Positions 46,871 through 56,042 of a stretch of DNA of 64,000 bases are shown one piece after another. The stretch is taken from positions 124,001 to 188,000 of the forward strand of contig NZ_JAMJPL010000006.1 in assembly GCF_023555055.1 (NCBI RefSeq). Reading direction: 5' to 3'. This stretch comes from Marinobacter sp. ATCH36 (GTDB lineage Bacteria; Pseudomonadota; Gammaproteobacteria; Pseudomonadales; Oleiphilaceae). Position 1 is the first letter of the stretch. Every line of letters starts with the position of its first letter. Below the pieces are notes generated by a model that did not search any database, had not been told where the DNA came from, and saw nothing but the letters and a program-made list of their open reading frames with translations. The position numbers and the translations under genes are program-made.

Positions 46871-46894
46871 GCCGGGGGCAACCCCGGCTTTTTT
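46871..46894 (+). terminator. intrinsic terminator after the small ORF
   Basis: GCCGGGG (46871-46877) and CCCCGGC (46882-46888) pair perfectly around a GCAA tetraloop, followed by six Ts (46889-46894). It insulates the small ORF from the hydrolase gene at 47000. Confidence 0.93.
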
Positions 46895-46999
46895 CGTATA
46901 CAGGACCTGTCCTGACCACGCCTGAGACCGCTTCCGCTTGTGCCTGTATCCACCGATGGTAATGTAGTCGGTTTACCGGTGTCACAGGAGGCCCTGTCT

Positions 47000-47791
47000 A
47001 TGACTGTTGAACTCAACTACCGAATTTCCGGCGATGGCTCGCCACTGATATTGCTGCACGGCCTGTTCGGCTCACTGGACAACCTGGGGGGTATCAGTCG
47101 CCGGTTGCAGGATCAGTGGCAGATCCATGCCCTGGATCAGCGCAATCACGGCAGCTCTCCGCACACGGATACCATGGACTATCCCTCGATGGCGGACGAT
47201 GTGCTGGCGTACATGGATGCCCGGGGGCTGGACAAAGCCGCTATCCTCGGCCATTCGATGGGCGGCAAGACTGCAATGCAGCTGGCGTTGAGGGCCCCGG
47301 AGCGCGTTGACCGGATTATCTCGGCAGATATCGCGCCGGTAACCTATCGGCCCCGTCATGATGTTGTTCTGGAAGGGCTCAAATCCCTGGACCTGGGCGC
47401 GATCCGCTCACGTCAGGATGCTGACAGGGCGCTGGCTGACTATGTTGAAGAGCCCGGTGTGCGGCAGTTTCTGCTGAAAAATCTGGTGCGCGTAGCCGAC
47501 GATGAGCGCAACGATTATCCCGGGACTTATCGCTGGCGGCTTAACCTGCCAGTTATCGAACAGTGTTATCCGAAACTTGCCGAGGCGCCCGAGGGTGATG
47601 GCCCGTTCGAAGGCCCGGTGTTGTTTATCAAGGGCGCTGACTCTGCCTATATTCAGGAGAAACACCGCGACGAAATTCGCCGGCTTTTCCCCAATGCCGA
47701 TTTGCGGATTATCTCTGGTACCGGGCACTGGTTGCATGCAGAAAAGCCCGACAGCTTTGCCGCGTTGTGTCGTCGTTTCCTTTCCGACTAG
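47000..47791 (+). CDS. alpha/beta hydrolase, YbfF-like esterase
   Basis: A 263-residue cytoplasmic hydrolase: oxyanion region PLILLHGLFGSLDNLG, nucleophile elbow GHSMGGKTAM, acid in the FIKGADSAYI region and catalytic His in GTGHWLHAEKP. The overall pattern (ALDQRNHGSSPH) fits the YbfF acyl-CoA/short-chain esterase group. The ATG at 47000 has AGGAGG eight bases upstream; the in-frame start at 46940 lies near the preceding terminator and lacks a site. Natural substrate unknown. Confidence 0.88.
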   Translation: MTVELNYRISGDGSPLILLHGLFGSLDNLGGISRRLQDQWQIHALDQRNHGSSPHTDTMDYPSMADDVLAYMDARGLDKAAILGHSMGGKTAMQLALRAPERVDRIISADIAPVTYRPRHDVVLEGLKSLDLGAIRSRQDADRALADYVEEPGVRQFLLKNLVRVADDERNDYPGTYRWRLNLPVIEQCYPKLAEAPEGDGPFEGPVLFIKGADSAYIQEKHRDEIRRLFPNADLRIISGTGHWLHAEKPDSFAALCRRFLSD

Positions 47792-47890
47792 ACAGTGTCC
47801 CGCCTGGCTGGCGGCGTGGTTACGAGTTTAGCCGCTGGCAGGGGTCTGGTAAGGTGGCAAGACTATATCTGACAGGAACAGGCATCATCT

Positions 47891-48982
47891 ATGAAGTGGC
47901 TTCTGGGAGCGTTGCTGATCGGTTTTCTGGTGTTGGGCAGTTTTCTGTTGTCGCCTTCGCCTATCAACAGCCAGTCCTGGAACGCGCCCTCGCCCCAGCC
48001 ACTAACCGGCGCATTGGCCCCGAACGAGCGCCTGCGGTTGGCAGATCTTCTGGCGAGGGGAGAAGTCCATGGCCCTGAAGACACCACCGTGGATGATAAT
48101 GGCGTGCTTTACACCGGCACTGCAGATGGGTGGATTGTCCGGGTGCGGCCGGATGGCCAGGTTGAAAACTGGCTGGAAACCGGGGGGCGCCCACTGGGTA
48201 TGGTGTTCGACCGGCACGGCAATCTGATCGTTGCGGATGCCATGAAAGGGTTGCTATCCATTACGCCGGACAAAACCATTTCCTTGTTGACCCGCGAAGC
48301 CGAGGGGCTGCCTTTTCGCCTTACCGACGATGTGGATATTGCCCCGGACGGCCGGATCTATTTTACCGACGCCAGCTCCCGTTTCCGCCTGCCTGATTAC
48401 CAACTGGATTTGCTTGAAATGCGGCCACACGGCCGTCTGTTGCGTTACGATCCGAGTACGCGGCGAACCGAAGTGCTGCTGAGTAATCTGCATTTTGCCA
48501 ACGGCGTAGCGGTGTCGCCGGATGGTGAATACGTGCTGGTCAACGAAACCTGGAAGTATCGCATCCTCAAATACTGGATTGGCGGACGCAATCCCGGCCA
48601 GGCCGAGGTATTCGCCGATAACCTTCCGGGGTTTCCCGACAACCTGGCCGTCGACGGAAAAGGCCGCTTCTGGGTGGCCTTCCCAACCCTGAGGAATCCT
48701 CAGGTTGACGCCATGCACCGGCAGCCCTGGCTCAAGGATCTACTGGCTAAATTGCCCGATTACTTCCTGCCAGAGCCTCAGGAATACGGGCTGGTTGTGG
48801 CAATGGACGAACAGGGCCGGGTGATTACCAGCCTGCATGACACCCGTGGTACCCATCTGCAGGAGATAACTTCGATTAACCCCCACAATGGCCACCTGTA
48901 CTTTGGTTCACTTCACAACGACCGCATCGGCCGGTTAGCGTTGTCGGCCATTCCTGGCCTTGGAGAAGGCAATGATGAGTAA
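47891..48982 (+). CDS. SMP-30/strictosidine-synthase-like beta-propeller protein
   Basis: A 363-residue protein with an N-terminal membrane anchor or signal (~1-22) and a six-bladed beta-propeller of the SMP-30/gluconolactonase/strictosidine synthase-like class (GPEDTTVDDNGVLYTGTADG, DDVDIAPDGRIYFTDASSRF, GVAVSPDGEYVLVNETW, FPDNLAVDGKGRFWVAF). Bacterial members are usually lactonases or of unknown activity; a calcium-dependent lactonase role is likely but unproved. The next gene overlaps its end by 8-11 bases. Confidence 0.85.
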   Translation: MKWLLGALLIGFLVLGSFLLSPSPINSQSWNAPSPQPLTGALAPNERLRLADLLARGEVHGPEDTTVDDNGVLYTGTADGWIVRVRPDGQVENWLETGGRPLGMVFDRHGNLIVADAMKGLLSITPDKTISLLTREAEGLPFRLTDDVDIAPDGRIYFTDASSRFRLPDYQLDLLEMRPHGRLLRYDPSTRRTEVLLSNLHFANGVAVSPDGEYVLVNETWKYRILKYWIGGRNPGQAEVFADNLPGFPDNLAVDGKGRFWVAFPTLRNPQVDAMHRQPWLKDLLAKLPDYFLPEPQEYGLVVAMDEQGRVITSLHDTRGTHLQEITSINPHNGHLYFGSLHNDRIGRLALSAIPGLGEGNDE

Positions 48983-49451
48983 TGGCAACCCGGTGAGCTG
49001 GGATCTTCCTGAGCCGTTTACCATGACTATTGATGTACGTGATGAGGATACTGACAGGCTCGGCCACGCCAACAACGTGGTCTATGTCCGTTGGCTGGAG
49101 GAGATCAGCTGGCAGCATATCGAGAGCCTGGGGATGACCTGGGAGTTGCACGAAAAAACCGGCAAAGCCATGGCAATCACCCGCACAGAGATTGATTACC
49201 TGTCTGCCGCCAATGCGGGCGACCGGCTGGTGCTGGCAACCTGGCTGACCGGCTTTGATGGCCGTTTTCGCTCGGCGCGCCAGTTCCAACTGGTTCGGGA
49301 GTCCGATGGCAAAGCCCTGGTACGTGCTGTATCCACCCACGCCTGCGTAAACATGAAGAGCCAGCGGCCGTCGCGGATGCCCGTGGAGTTCGCCGAGATC
49401 CTCGGTGGTGCGATGGTGCCGGGAGGGCACGGCTTTGATACCACAAGTTGA
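48972..49451 (+). CDS. hotdog-fold acyl-CoA thioesterase
   Basis: A ~160-residue 4-hydroxybenzoyl-CoA-thioesterase-type protein: VRDEDTDRLGHANNVVYVRWLEE carries the conserved Asp and His-Asn of the YbgC/FcbC group, followed by EIDYLSAANAGDRLVLATW. Starts at 48972 or 48975 are both served by GGAGAAGG. The reading frame overlaps the propeller gene, so the two are coupled. The substrate acyl-CoA is unknown. Confidence 0.87.
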   Translation: MMSNGNPVSWDLPEPFTMTIDVRDEDTDRLGHANNVVYVRWLEEISWQHIESLGMTWELHEKTGKAMAITRTEIDYLSAANAGDRLVLATWLTGFDGRFRSARQFQLVRESDGKALVRAVSTHACVNMKSQRPSRMPVEFAEILGGAMVPGGHGFDTTS

Positions 49452-49477
49452 AGTTTCTGCTAGTCTGAACAAATAAT
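49448..49477 (+). promoter_or_regulatory. possible sigma-70 promoter for the quinone reductase
   Basis: TTGAAG (49448-49453) and AATAAT (49472-49477) with an 18-base spacer, 35 bases before the 49512 start. The -35 box overlaps the end of the thioesterase gene. Confidence 0.42.
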
Positions 49478-49511
49478 TCTGTCCTGTCCCTGAAGCTGTC
49501 TGGAGAACATC

Positions 49512-50501
49512 ATGGAAAACACCGTTGATACGAACGCTGGCAATGCCACGCGCCGGGTGGTCTATGACCGCTTTGGCGATGCCGACGTACTGCGGATCGA
49601 ATCTTCTGCGATTCCTGAACCGGGTGCCGAGGAAGTATTGTTCAGGGTAGCCGGTGCCGGGTTGAATCCCATTGACTGGAAAACCCGCAAGGGGCTGGGC
49701 TTTGTCGCCCGGCAGATTGAAGATCACCTACCCTGGACCCCGGGTTTTGACGCCGCTGGCGAGGTAGTTGCGGTTGGTCGTGACGTAACCAACCTGGTAC
49801 CGGGTGACCGGGTTATGGGCATGGTGGGCTTTCCCGCCCGCGGCGGGGGCTATTCGGAGCATGCCGTTGCCCGTGCTGACGAGCTGGCCATTGTGCCGGA
49901 AGAGCTCGACCTGGTGACCGCAGGTGCCTTGCCCCTCGCCGCGCTGACGGCCTGGCAAGCGCTGTTTGAAGTGGCGGAACTCGAGGCAGGCCAGAAAGTG
50001 CTGATTCATGCCGGGGCTGGCGGAGTCGGCCATTTTGCAGTTCAATTCGCACTCGAGCGGGGAGCCCATGTTATCGCCACTGCCTCTGCGAGCAATCGTG
50101 ATTTTCTGGCCGCCCTGGGTGTCCATGAGGTGATTGATTACCACACCACCGATGTGGTCGACGAATGCTATGGCCTGGACGTGGTGCTGGACCTGGTGGG
50201 AGGTGAGGCAGGGAAACGTTCCCTGCACACCCTCAGCGAGCATGGCGTGCTGGTGACGATTCCTACGGTAACGGCAGATGAAATCATTACTGCGGCGGAA
50301 GGCCTGGGGCTAAGGGCACACGGCATGACTGTCCGCCCCGATGTTTTTCATCTTGATGAGATTGCCGAGCTGATCGAGGATGGCGACGTGCGGGTTCACA
50401 TCGACGAAACCTTCTCGCTGGATCAGGTGGCCGATGCTCACCGCATGCTGGAGGGCGGGCACGTCAGGGGCAAGCTGGTTCTTGATTGCCGTACCCGCTG
50501 A
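49512..50501 (+). CDS. NADPH:quinone oxidoreductase-like MDR protein
   Basis: A 329-residue zinc-independent medium-chain dehydrogenase/reductase of the quinone reductase group: N-terminal GroES-like domain (VAGAGLNPIDWKTRKG, GFDAAGEVVAVG) and a Rossmann domain with GAGGVGHFAVQFALERGA. No structural or catalytic zinc cysteines. GGAGA lies six bases before the ATG. It probably reduces quinones or enones; exact substrate unknown. Convergent with the antiporter gene, five bases apart. Confidence 0.88.
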   Translation: MENTVDTNAGNATRRVVYDRFGDADVLRIESSAIPEPGAEEVLFRVAGAGLNPIDWKTRKGLGFVARQIEDHLPWTPGFDAAGEVVAVGRDVTNLVPGDRVMGMVGFPARGGGYSEHAVARADELAIVPEELDLVTAGALPLAALTAWQALFEVAELEAGQKVLIHAGAGGVGHFAVQFALERGAHVIATASASNRDFLAALGVHEVIDYHTTDVVDECYGLDVVLDLVGGEAGKRSLHTLSEHGVLVTIPTVTADEIITAAEGLGLRAHGMTVRPDVFHLDEIAELIEDGDVRVHIDETFSLDQVADAHRMLEGGHVRGKLVLDCRTR

Positions 50502-50506
50502 GCTGC

Positions 50507-52354
50507 TCAGGCAGGAGCGGGTTCCGGAGCCTCTCCGGTATCCCGTTCCTTACGTTCTTTCCTTGCCTGGGGCGGCACCAGGCTGACCAGGGTCCAGTCT
50601 TTCTCGGGTTTGATACTATTCATGCTTTTGACGGGCGTGATGTGTCCGCGAGGGTCGAGCACAAACAGCACCATGGCCTGGCGGTCGTATTTTTCCAGAA
50701 AGTCGTCAAACGTGAATTCTTCACTGAGCTGGGTGGTTTTGACTGAATACCCCTGGCTGGCCAGGCTGGCAAGCTTGGCGTAGCTCACCCCGCCAAACAG
50801 TCCCCGTGTCATCTGGATTTTTTCCGCCGTCTGGTGCCTGGCTTTCTGGTCCTGGTCCCCTTCTGCCAGAGTCAGTACCGAGTCTTTGCCGAACCAATCG
50901 AGAAAGTGATACGTCGCCAGTGAGTTCATGTGCTTATAAGGAGAAATCACCAACAGGTTTCCAATGCCGGTCAGGTCGAGATGGGTGGAGGCATGCTCTG
51001 ACACCGGGTTGCCGAAGTACACCTGCAGGTCCTCCATCCGCGCCTGTTTGACGTTTTCCCAGTTGGTATCAGCCAGCGTGACCGGCACCTCCAGTTTTTT
51101 CAGTGCCAGGCCGATTTTACGTGCCACCGGATTCGCGCCGAGGATGAGAAAGCCGTACTCCGCGGGCTCGGCCACTTTCAGCAACTTGGCCAGCGGTCGT
51201 GCAGTCAGGCTTTGCAGGGTGACGGTGGCAATAATCAGCATGAACACCAGCGGCACCAGGGCACCGGCACTCTCGTAGCCCAGTTTCTGCAGCTGGAATG
51301 CAAAAAGGGCTGATACCGCGGCGGCCACGATGCCCCGGGGCGCAATCCAGCTCAGGAACAGTTTGTCCCGCCAGTCAAGACTGGTGCCAATGGCAGACAG
51401 AAAGATGCTTAGCGGGCGTGCCACCAGCATCAGTAACGCAAGCACGATCACCAGACCCCACCCCAGTTGGGCGATGGCTGTAAATTCCACCCGCGCAGCC
51501 AGGATGATGAAAAGCGCGGATATCAGCAGCACACTCAGGGATTCCTTGAATTCCAGAATGCTGTCGATGGGTACCTGTTTCATATTCGCCATCCAGATAC
51601 CCATGACGGTGACCGTTAACAGGCCGGACTCATGGGCCATCTCGTTGGAAAGCGCATAGACGCCGAGCATGAACGTGAGGGTGCCGGCATTATGCAGGTA
51701 CTGGGGTAACAGGTGCTTGCGCAGGGCAATACCGTTCAGCCAGCCCGCCACTGCACCCAGCACAAATCCCACCGCCAGCGTTTTTCCAAAGATATACAGA
51801 GAGTGGCCGAAAACGTTGCCCTGGCCCCAGGACACGATACCTTCAAAAACCAGAACCGCCAGCAGGGCACCCACCGGGTCGATGATGATGCCTTCCCAGC
51901 GCAGGATATTGGCAAGTTTGGCCTCCGGTCTGACGGATCGCAGCAATGGGGCGATTACTGTTGGGCCGGTGACGATGGATATGGCGCCGAACAGCAGCGC
52001 CACCTCCCAGGACACATCCAGGATCCAGCGCGCCGCCAGGGTACCGATAAAGCAGGTAACGACGGAGCCGATGGGAATCAGGTTGCGGACCATCTTGCCG
52101 TGGCCACGGATTTCTTCATACCGTAGGGTCAGGCTGCCTTCGAACAGAATGATAGCGACTGCCAGGGAGATCACCGGGAACAACAGGTCTCCGAACACCT
52201 GTTCCGGGTTCAGAAAGCCGAGCAGTGGCCCCGCAGCAATACCTCCAGCCAGCAGGAACAGGATGGCCGGCATGCGCACGCGCCAGGCGAGCCACTGGCA
52301 GAAAAGGGAAAGCACACCAATGCAGGCAAGTAGAAAAACAGTGCTGACGGTCAT
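50507..52354 (-). CDS. cation:proton antiporter (CPA1) with TrkA-N domain
   Basis: A 615-residue inner-membrane protein: about twelve membrane helices in residues 1-395 (first helix VFLLACIGVLSLFCQWLA; GPTVIAPLLRSVRPE is the CPA-family core) and a cytoplasmic Rossmann-like TrkA-N domain (~405-520; YGFLILGANPVARKIGLALK) that may bind nucleotides, then a charged tail. Exchanges Na+ or K+ for H+, useful in a marine cell. The ion cannot be told from sequence. tcdA lies 21 bases upstream on the same strand. Confidence 0.9.
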   Translation of the reverse strand: MTVSTVFLLACIGVLSLFCQWLAWRVRMPAILFLLAGGIAAGPLLGFLNPEQVFGDLLFPVISLAVAIILFEGSLTLRYEEIRGHGKMVRNLIPIGSVVTCFIGTLAARWILDVSWEVALLFGAISIVTGPTVIAPLLRSVRPEAKLANILRWEGIIIDPVGALLAVLVFEGIVSWGQGNVFGHSLYIFGKTLAVGFVLGAVAGWLNGIALRKHLLPQYLHNAGTLTFMLGVYALSNEMAHESGLLTVTVMGIWMANMKQVPIDSILEFKESLSVLLISALFIILAARVEFTAIAQLGWGLVIVLALLMLVARPLSIFLSAIGTSLDWRDKLFLSWIAPRGIVAAAVSALFAFQLQKLGYESAGALVPLVFMLIIATVTLQSLTARPLAKLLKVAEPAEYGFLILGANPVARKIGLALKKLEVPVTLADTNWENVKQARMEDLQVYFGNPVSEHASTHLDLTGIGNLLVISPYKHMNSLATYHFLDWFGKDSVLTLAEGDQDQKARHQTAEKIQMTRGLFGGVSYAKLASLASQGYSVKTTQLSEEFTFDDFLEKYDRQAMVLFVLDPRGHITPVKSMNSIKPEKDWTLVSLVPPQARKERKERDTGEAPEPAPA

Positions 52355-52375
52355 AATGGCATCAGGTCCGTTGAT

Positions 52376-53185
52376 TCATGGGTTGGTTCTGTCGTCTGAT
52401 TCCGCCTTGCGAGCGAGCCTTGCAAGAAGCCTGGCTGCTGCAAAAAAACCGAAGCTGGCGGTCACCGGGCTGGCAGCGCCAAATCCTGAGGCGCAATCCA
52501 GTCTCACCGGGCCTTCGGTGGCTGGTTTCTGGAGGCAGACCTCACCGTCTCCTGCAGGATACGTGAGCTGTTCGAGGGAGTACACGGCTTCGATTCCGAA
52601 ACGGCGTTTGGGGTTGCGTGAGAAGCCATACTCCCGTCTCAGCAGGTTACGAACCTTGGCCAGGAGTGGATCCTGGGTGGTCTTGCTGAGGTCGCTGACG
52701 CGAATCTGGGTGGGATCCATCTGGCCGCCGGCGCCACCAGCGCAGACCAGCGGAGTTTTCTGGCGTTGGCAGTGCGCAATCAGCGACGCCTTGGCCTTGA
52801 CGCTGTCAATGGCATCAACCACCCCAGACATCTCCGGGGTAATCAGTTCACTGACATTCCTGGTGTTCAGGAACCCGAAGTGGACACGGATATCGGCTTC
52901 GGGGTTGATGCCCCTCAGCCGTTCCGCCATGGCATCCGTTTTGGTGCGACCATACTGGCCGGCAAGCGCGTGTAGCTGCCGATTGGTATTGGACACGCAG
53001 ATGTCGTCCATATCGATCAGCGTCAGTGTACCGATGCCTGAACGGGCGAGGGCTTCGGCAGCCCATGAGCCGACACCACCCAGGCCGACAACGGCAATAT
53101 GGGCATGACGGAAGCGCTCAAGGGCCCTGCGGCCATACAGTCGCTCTATACCACCGAAGCGGAAGTGGAAATCGTCACCCGTCAT
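52376..53185 (-). CDS. tcdA: tRNA threonylcarbamoyladenosine dehydratase TcdA
   Basis: E1-like ATP-dependent enzyme that cyclises t6A37 of tRNA to ct6A. The 269 residues show FRFGGIERLYGRRALERF, the Rossmann loop VVGLGGVGSWAAEALARSGI, LIDMDDICVSNTNRQ and AIDSVKAKASLI, the CsdL/YgdL pattern. Start ATG 53185; an upstream in-frame GTG (53209) would add eight unconserved residues. csdA/csdE partners are not in the window. Confidence 0.92.
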   Translation of the reverse strand: MTGDDFHFRFGGIERLYGRRALERFRHAHIAVVGLGGVGSWAAEALARSGIGTLTLIDMDDICVSNTNRQLHALAGQYGRTKTDAMAERLRGINPEADIRVHFGFLNTRNVSELITPEMSGVVDAIDSVKAKASLIAHCQRQKTPLVCAGGAGGQMDPTQIRVSDLSKTTQDPLLAKVRNLLRREYGFSRNPKRRFGIEAVYSLEQLTYPAGDGEVCLQKPATEGPVRLDCASGFGAASPVTASFGFFAAARLLARLARKAESDDRTNP

Positions 53186-53283
53186 GCTGCAACCCCGCGC
53201 AAAAGCCACGATTGTAACCCAGCCCTGCCGTCCGTCTCTATTCCGCGAACGGTCAGGTATCGGAGAGAGCGATTATCAGCCAC

Positions 53284-53310
53284 AAAAAAGGCCATGCAAG
53301 AGCATGGCCT
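53284..53310 (-). terminator. intrinsic terminator of the acyl-CoA dehydrogenase gene
   Basis: On the minus strand AGGCCATGC and GCATGGCCT form a perfect 9-base stem with a four-base loop, followed by six Ts (53284-53289 are As on +). It is 24 bases past the stop of the acyl-CoA dehydrogenase. Confidence 0.9.
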
Positions 53311-53333
53311 GAAAGCAAGTATCAAAAAGTCGA

Positions 53334-55109
53334 TCACGCCGCCCAGTGGTCGTCCTCGAAGGCCATGAGGGAGTCCTTGCCGCTCTCGATGTCCTGCTGC
53401 AGCCACTGGATCTCCGGCAGCAACTTCTCGAAATAGAAGCGGGCTGAAACCAGTTTGCCTTCCAGCAGAGGCGTGTTGCCCTCGCCGGCATCCAGTTGCT
53501 TCTGCGCTACGCCAGCCATGCGCGACCAGAGGTAAGCGATGACGGTCAGGGCCATCAGACGCAGGTATGGCGTTGCTGCCGCACCGGCCTGCTCCGGATC
53601 TTTAGGGGCATTGCTGGCGATCCACAGTGTGGCAGACTCCAGTGACTTGATGGCGCCCTTCAACTCCTCCCGGTGCGGGGCCTCCGGATTCTCCTTGAGG
53701 TAGGTGGTGAGCTCGGAGAACAGGGTGCGGACCAGTTGACCACCCTTGAGGCTGAGTTTGCGACCCACCAGGTCCATTGCCTGTATGCCGTTGGTTCCCT
53801 CATAGATGCGGGCGATGCGGCCATCCCGCACCAGTTGCTCCAGCGGCCAGTCGGTGGTGAAGCCGGAACCGCCCAGTACCTGCAGGCCGGTGTTGGCGTT
53901 GTTGAACCCTTCGTCGGTGAGGAAGGATTTCACCACCGGGGTCAGCAGCTGCACCAGATCGTCCGCGGATTCACGAACAGACTCATCGCCGTGGGCAACA
54001 GACAGGTCCAGTTTGTGTCCGGTGAACAGAGCCAGAGCACGCATGCCTTCATTCAGCACCTTCTGTCGCATCAGCATTCGGCGAACATCCGGGTGCACGA
54101 TGATCGGGTCTGCCGGGCCGTTGGGGTTCTTGGCGCCGCTCAGGGAGCGGCTCTGCAGGCGCTCGCGGGCAAAACCGAGGCTTTCCTGGTAGGCCATCTC
54201 GGCCAAGCCCAGGCCTTGCATGCCAACCATCAGACGGGCCTCGTTCATCATGGTGAACATGGCACGCATGCCGTCATTGGGCTCGCCCACCAGCCAGCCT
54301 TTGGCACCCTCGAAGTTCATCACGCAAGTGGCGGAACCCTTGATGCCCATCTTGTGTTCGAGGCCGCCACAGTAAGCCGGGTTGCGATCGCCGGAATCCG
54401 GCAGCACCTTGGGCACGACGAACAGGGAAATACCCTTGGTGGTGTCCGGTGCGCCGGGAAGCTTGGCAAGTACCAGATGCACAATGTTGTCCACCAGATC
54501 GTGTTCGCCACCGGTAATCCAGATTTTGGTACCTTCAATGGCGTAGGAACCGTCATCATTGGGGGTTGCGCGGGTGCGGATCATGCCGAGGTCGGTGCCA
54601 CACTGCGGCTCCGTCAGGCACATGGTGCCGGTCCATTCGCCAGAGATCAGTTTTTCCAGGTAAGTATCTTTCAGCTCGTCAGAACCGTGGGCATACAGGG
54701 CGCTGATGGCTCCGTGGGTCAGGCCCGGGTACATACCGAGAGACAGATTGGTGGAGCAGACCATCTCGTCTACCACGAACTTGAGGGTATGGGGCAGGCC
54801 CTGGCCACCGTATTGTAACGGTGCGTCGAGTGCCGTCCAGCCGCCTTCGACGAACTTGGTGTAGGCCTCGCGGAATCCGTCCGGTGTGGTAACGTCGTGG
54901 GTCTCAGGATTGTATTGGCACCCCTGGCGGTCGCCGGCCTGGTTGGTGGGCTGGATTACTTCCGCCGCCAGTTTACCGGCTTCGTCGATCACCGCCGAAA
55001 TCAGGTCGGGAGTGGCGTCCGTGTATTTTTCCAGCTCGTGGAGCCTGTCCGCGCCAAGGACATCAAACAGCAAAAAGCGAAGGTCGTTCGCCGGGGCCTG
55101 ATATTGCAT
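53334..55109 (-). CDS. acyl-CoA dehydrogenase, long form
   Basis: A 591-residue FAD-dependent dehydrogenase of fatty acid beta-oxidation. It carries the FAD/substrate signatures MCLTEPQCGTDLG and IEGTKIWITGGEHDL, the catalytic-base region ending RIYEGTNGIQAMDLVGRKL, and an extra C-terminal helical domain that distinguishes this ~600-residue group from ~380-residue enzymes. Chain length specificity is not readable. Monocistronic, closed by a terminator. Confidence 0.93.
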   Translation of the reverse strand: MQYQAPANDLRFLLFDVLGADRLHELEKYTDATPDLISAVIDEAGKLAAEVIQPTNQAGDRQGCQYNPETHDVTTPDGFREAYTKFVEGGWTALDAPLQYGGQGLPHTLKFVVDEMVCSTNLSLGMYPGLTHGAISALYAHGSDELKDTYLEKLISGEWTGTMCLTEPQCGTDLGMIRTRATPNDDGSYAIEGTKIWITGGEHDLVDNIVHLVLAKLPGAPDTTKGISLFVVPKVLPDSGDRNPAYCGGLEHKMGIKGSATCVMNFEGAKGWLVGEPNDGMRAMFTMMNEARLMVGMQGLGLAEMAYQESLGFARERLQSRSLSGAKNPNGPADPIIVHPDVRRMLMRQKVLNEGMRALALFTGHKLDLSVAHGDESVRESADDLVQLLTPVVKSFLTDEGFNNANTGLQVLGGSGFTTDWPLEQLVRDGRIARIYEGTNGIQAMDLVGRKLSLKGGQLVRTLFSELTTYLKENPEAPHREELKGAIKSLESATLWIASNAPKDPEQAGAAATPYLRLMALTVIAYLWSRMAGVAQKQLDAGEGNTPLLEGKLVSARFYFEKLLPEIQWLQQDIESGKDSLMAFEDDHWAA

Positions 55110-55270
55110 GGAATTCTCTCCTCAATGCAGGTAATTGTGTCAACGCTACTATTCATACGCCCGTTTTAATCTCTGGTTCACTCTGGCGGTCGGTCTGAAG
55201 CTGAAAATATTCGTACCAATTCAGCGGGGCCATCAAATTCACGGGCAGGCCCTAGATGCCGGGAGGTTCT

Positions 55271-56014
55271 ATGAAGCAGGTGTTGATTGCCGGGATGTCC
55301 GGGGCTATTGGCCTCGCACTGGCCAGGCGACTGTTGGAACAGGATTCAGAGTTATCCGTGGTCGGGCTGTGTCGTGACCCGTCGTCGGTTGCTTTGAGTC
55401 AGGAGCAGGTAAGTCGGGTCACACTGATTCCGTGGGATGCGACCCAAAACGGAAGTGCCCTGGATGTGGTCGAAAAGCTCAAGGCAGTCCTGCCACCGGA
55501 GGCAGGGCTGGACACGATGATCTACGCGGCCGGGATACTTCATGGTCCGGGCATGACTCCAGAGAAGCGACTGGAAGACCTGGATGCGAAGGCTTTTGCC
55601 CATGCGTTTGCAGTGAATGCTACCGGCTTCGCGATGCTGGTTCAGGCCATCTCCCCCTGGCTTCGTCACCGTGGCTTCAAGCGCATACTGGCTGTTTCTG
55701 CCAAGGTCGGGTCTATTACCGATAATGGATTTGGAGGCTGGTATGCCTACCGAAGCTCAAAGGCAGCGCTGAACATGCTGGTACGCAACCTGTCTATTGA
55801 ATTGCCCAGAAAATACCATCCACTGGCCTGTGTAGCCGTGCATCCCGGAACTACACTGTCGCCATTGAGCGAGCCTTTTACCCGCTCATTGGCGCAACTT
55901 CAGGTGCACCAACCCGAGGAGACGGCGGACAATATCCTGCGTGTGGTAACGGGTTTGACCGAAAAGGATAACGGAACCTTTCTGAGCTGGGATGGCTCCG
56001 TTATTCCCTGGTAA
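55271..56014 (+). CDS. short-chain dehydrogenase/reductase (C-factor-like)
   Basis: A 247-residue SDR with an atypical nucleotide loop IAGMSGAIGLALARRLL, the NAG-like YAAGILHGPGM, catalytic Ser in LAVSAKVGS and YRSSKAA (Tyr-Lys). The ATG at 55271 follows GGGAGG by five bases; a start at 55256 is less likely. SDRs of this C-factor type often accompany ECF sigma/ChrR pairs in marine gammaproteobacteria, and here one is convergent with that pair. Substrate unknown. Confidence 0.85.
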   Translation: MKQVLIAGMSGAIGLALARRLLEQDSELSVVGLCRDPSSVALSQEQVSRVTLIPWDATQNGSALDVVEKLKAVLPPEAGLDTMIYAAGILHGPGMTPEKRLEDLDAKAFAHAFAVNATGFAMLVQAISPWLRHRGFKRILAVSAKVGSITDNGFGGWYAYRSSKAALNMLVRNLSIELPRKYHPLACVAVHPGTTLSPLSEPFTRSLAQLQVHQPEETADNILRVVTGLTEKDNGTFLSWDGSVIPW

Positions 56015-56042
56015 CCGGAAACGGCTGGGGCGGCAAACCGTC

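Noticed and set aside
46587..46985. 132-codon minus-strand frame covering the AraC-hydrolase gap
   Set aside because: It runs antisense through the small ORF and its terminator hairpin, has no ribosome site and shows no family resemblance.
51669..53108. 479-codon open frame on + across the antiporter and tcdA genes
   Set aside because: It is antisense to two well-supported genes, has Arg/Ser/Pro-rich shadow composition, no domain pattern and no ribosome site.
53673..54818. 381-codon open frame on + opposite the acyl-CoA dehydrogenase
   Set aside because: The minus strand carries clear acyl-CoA dehydrogenase motifs throughout; the + frame is a codon-bias shadow.
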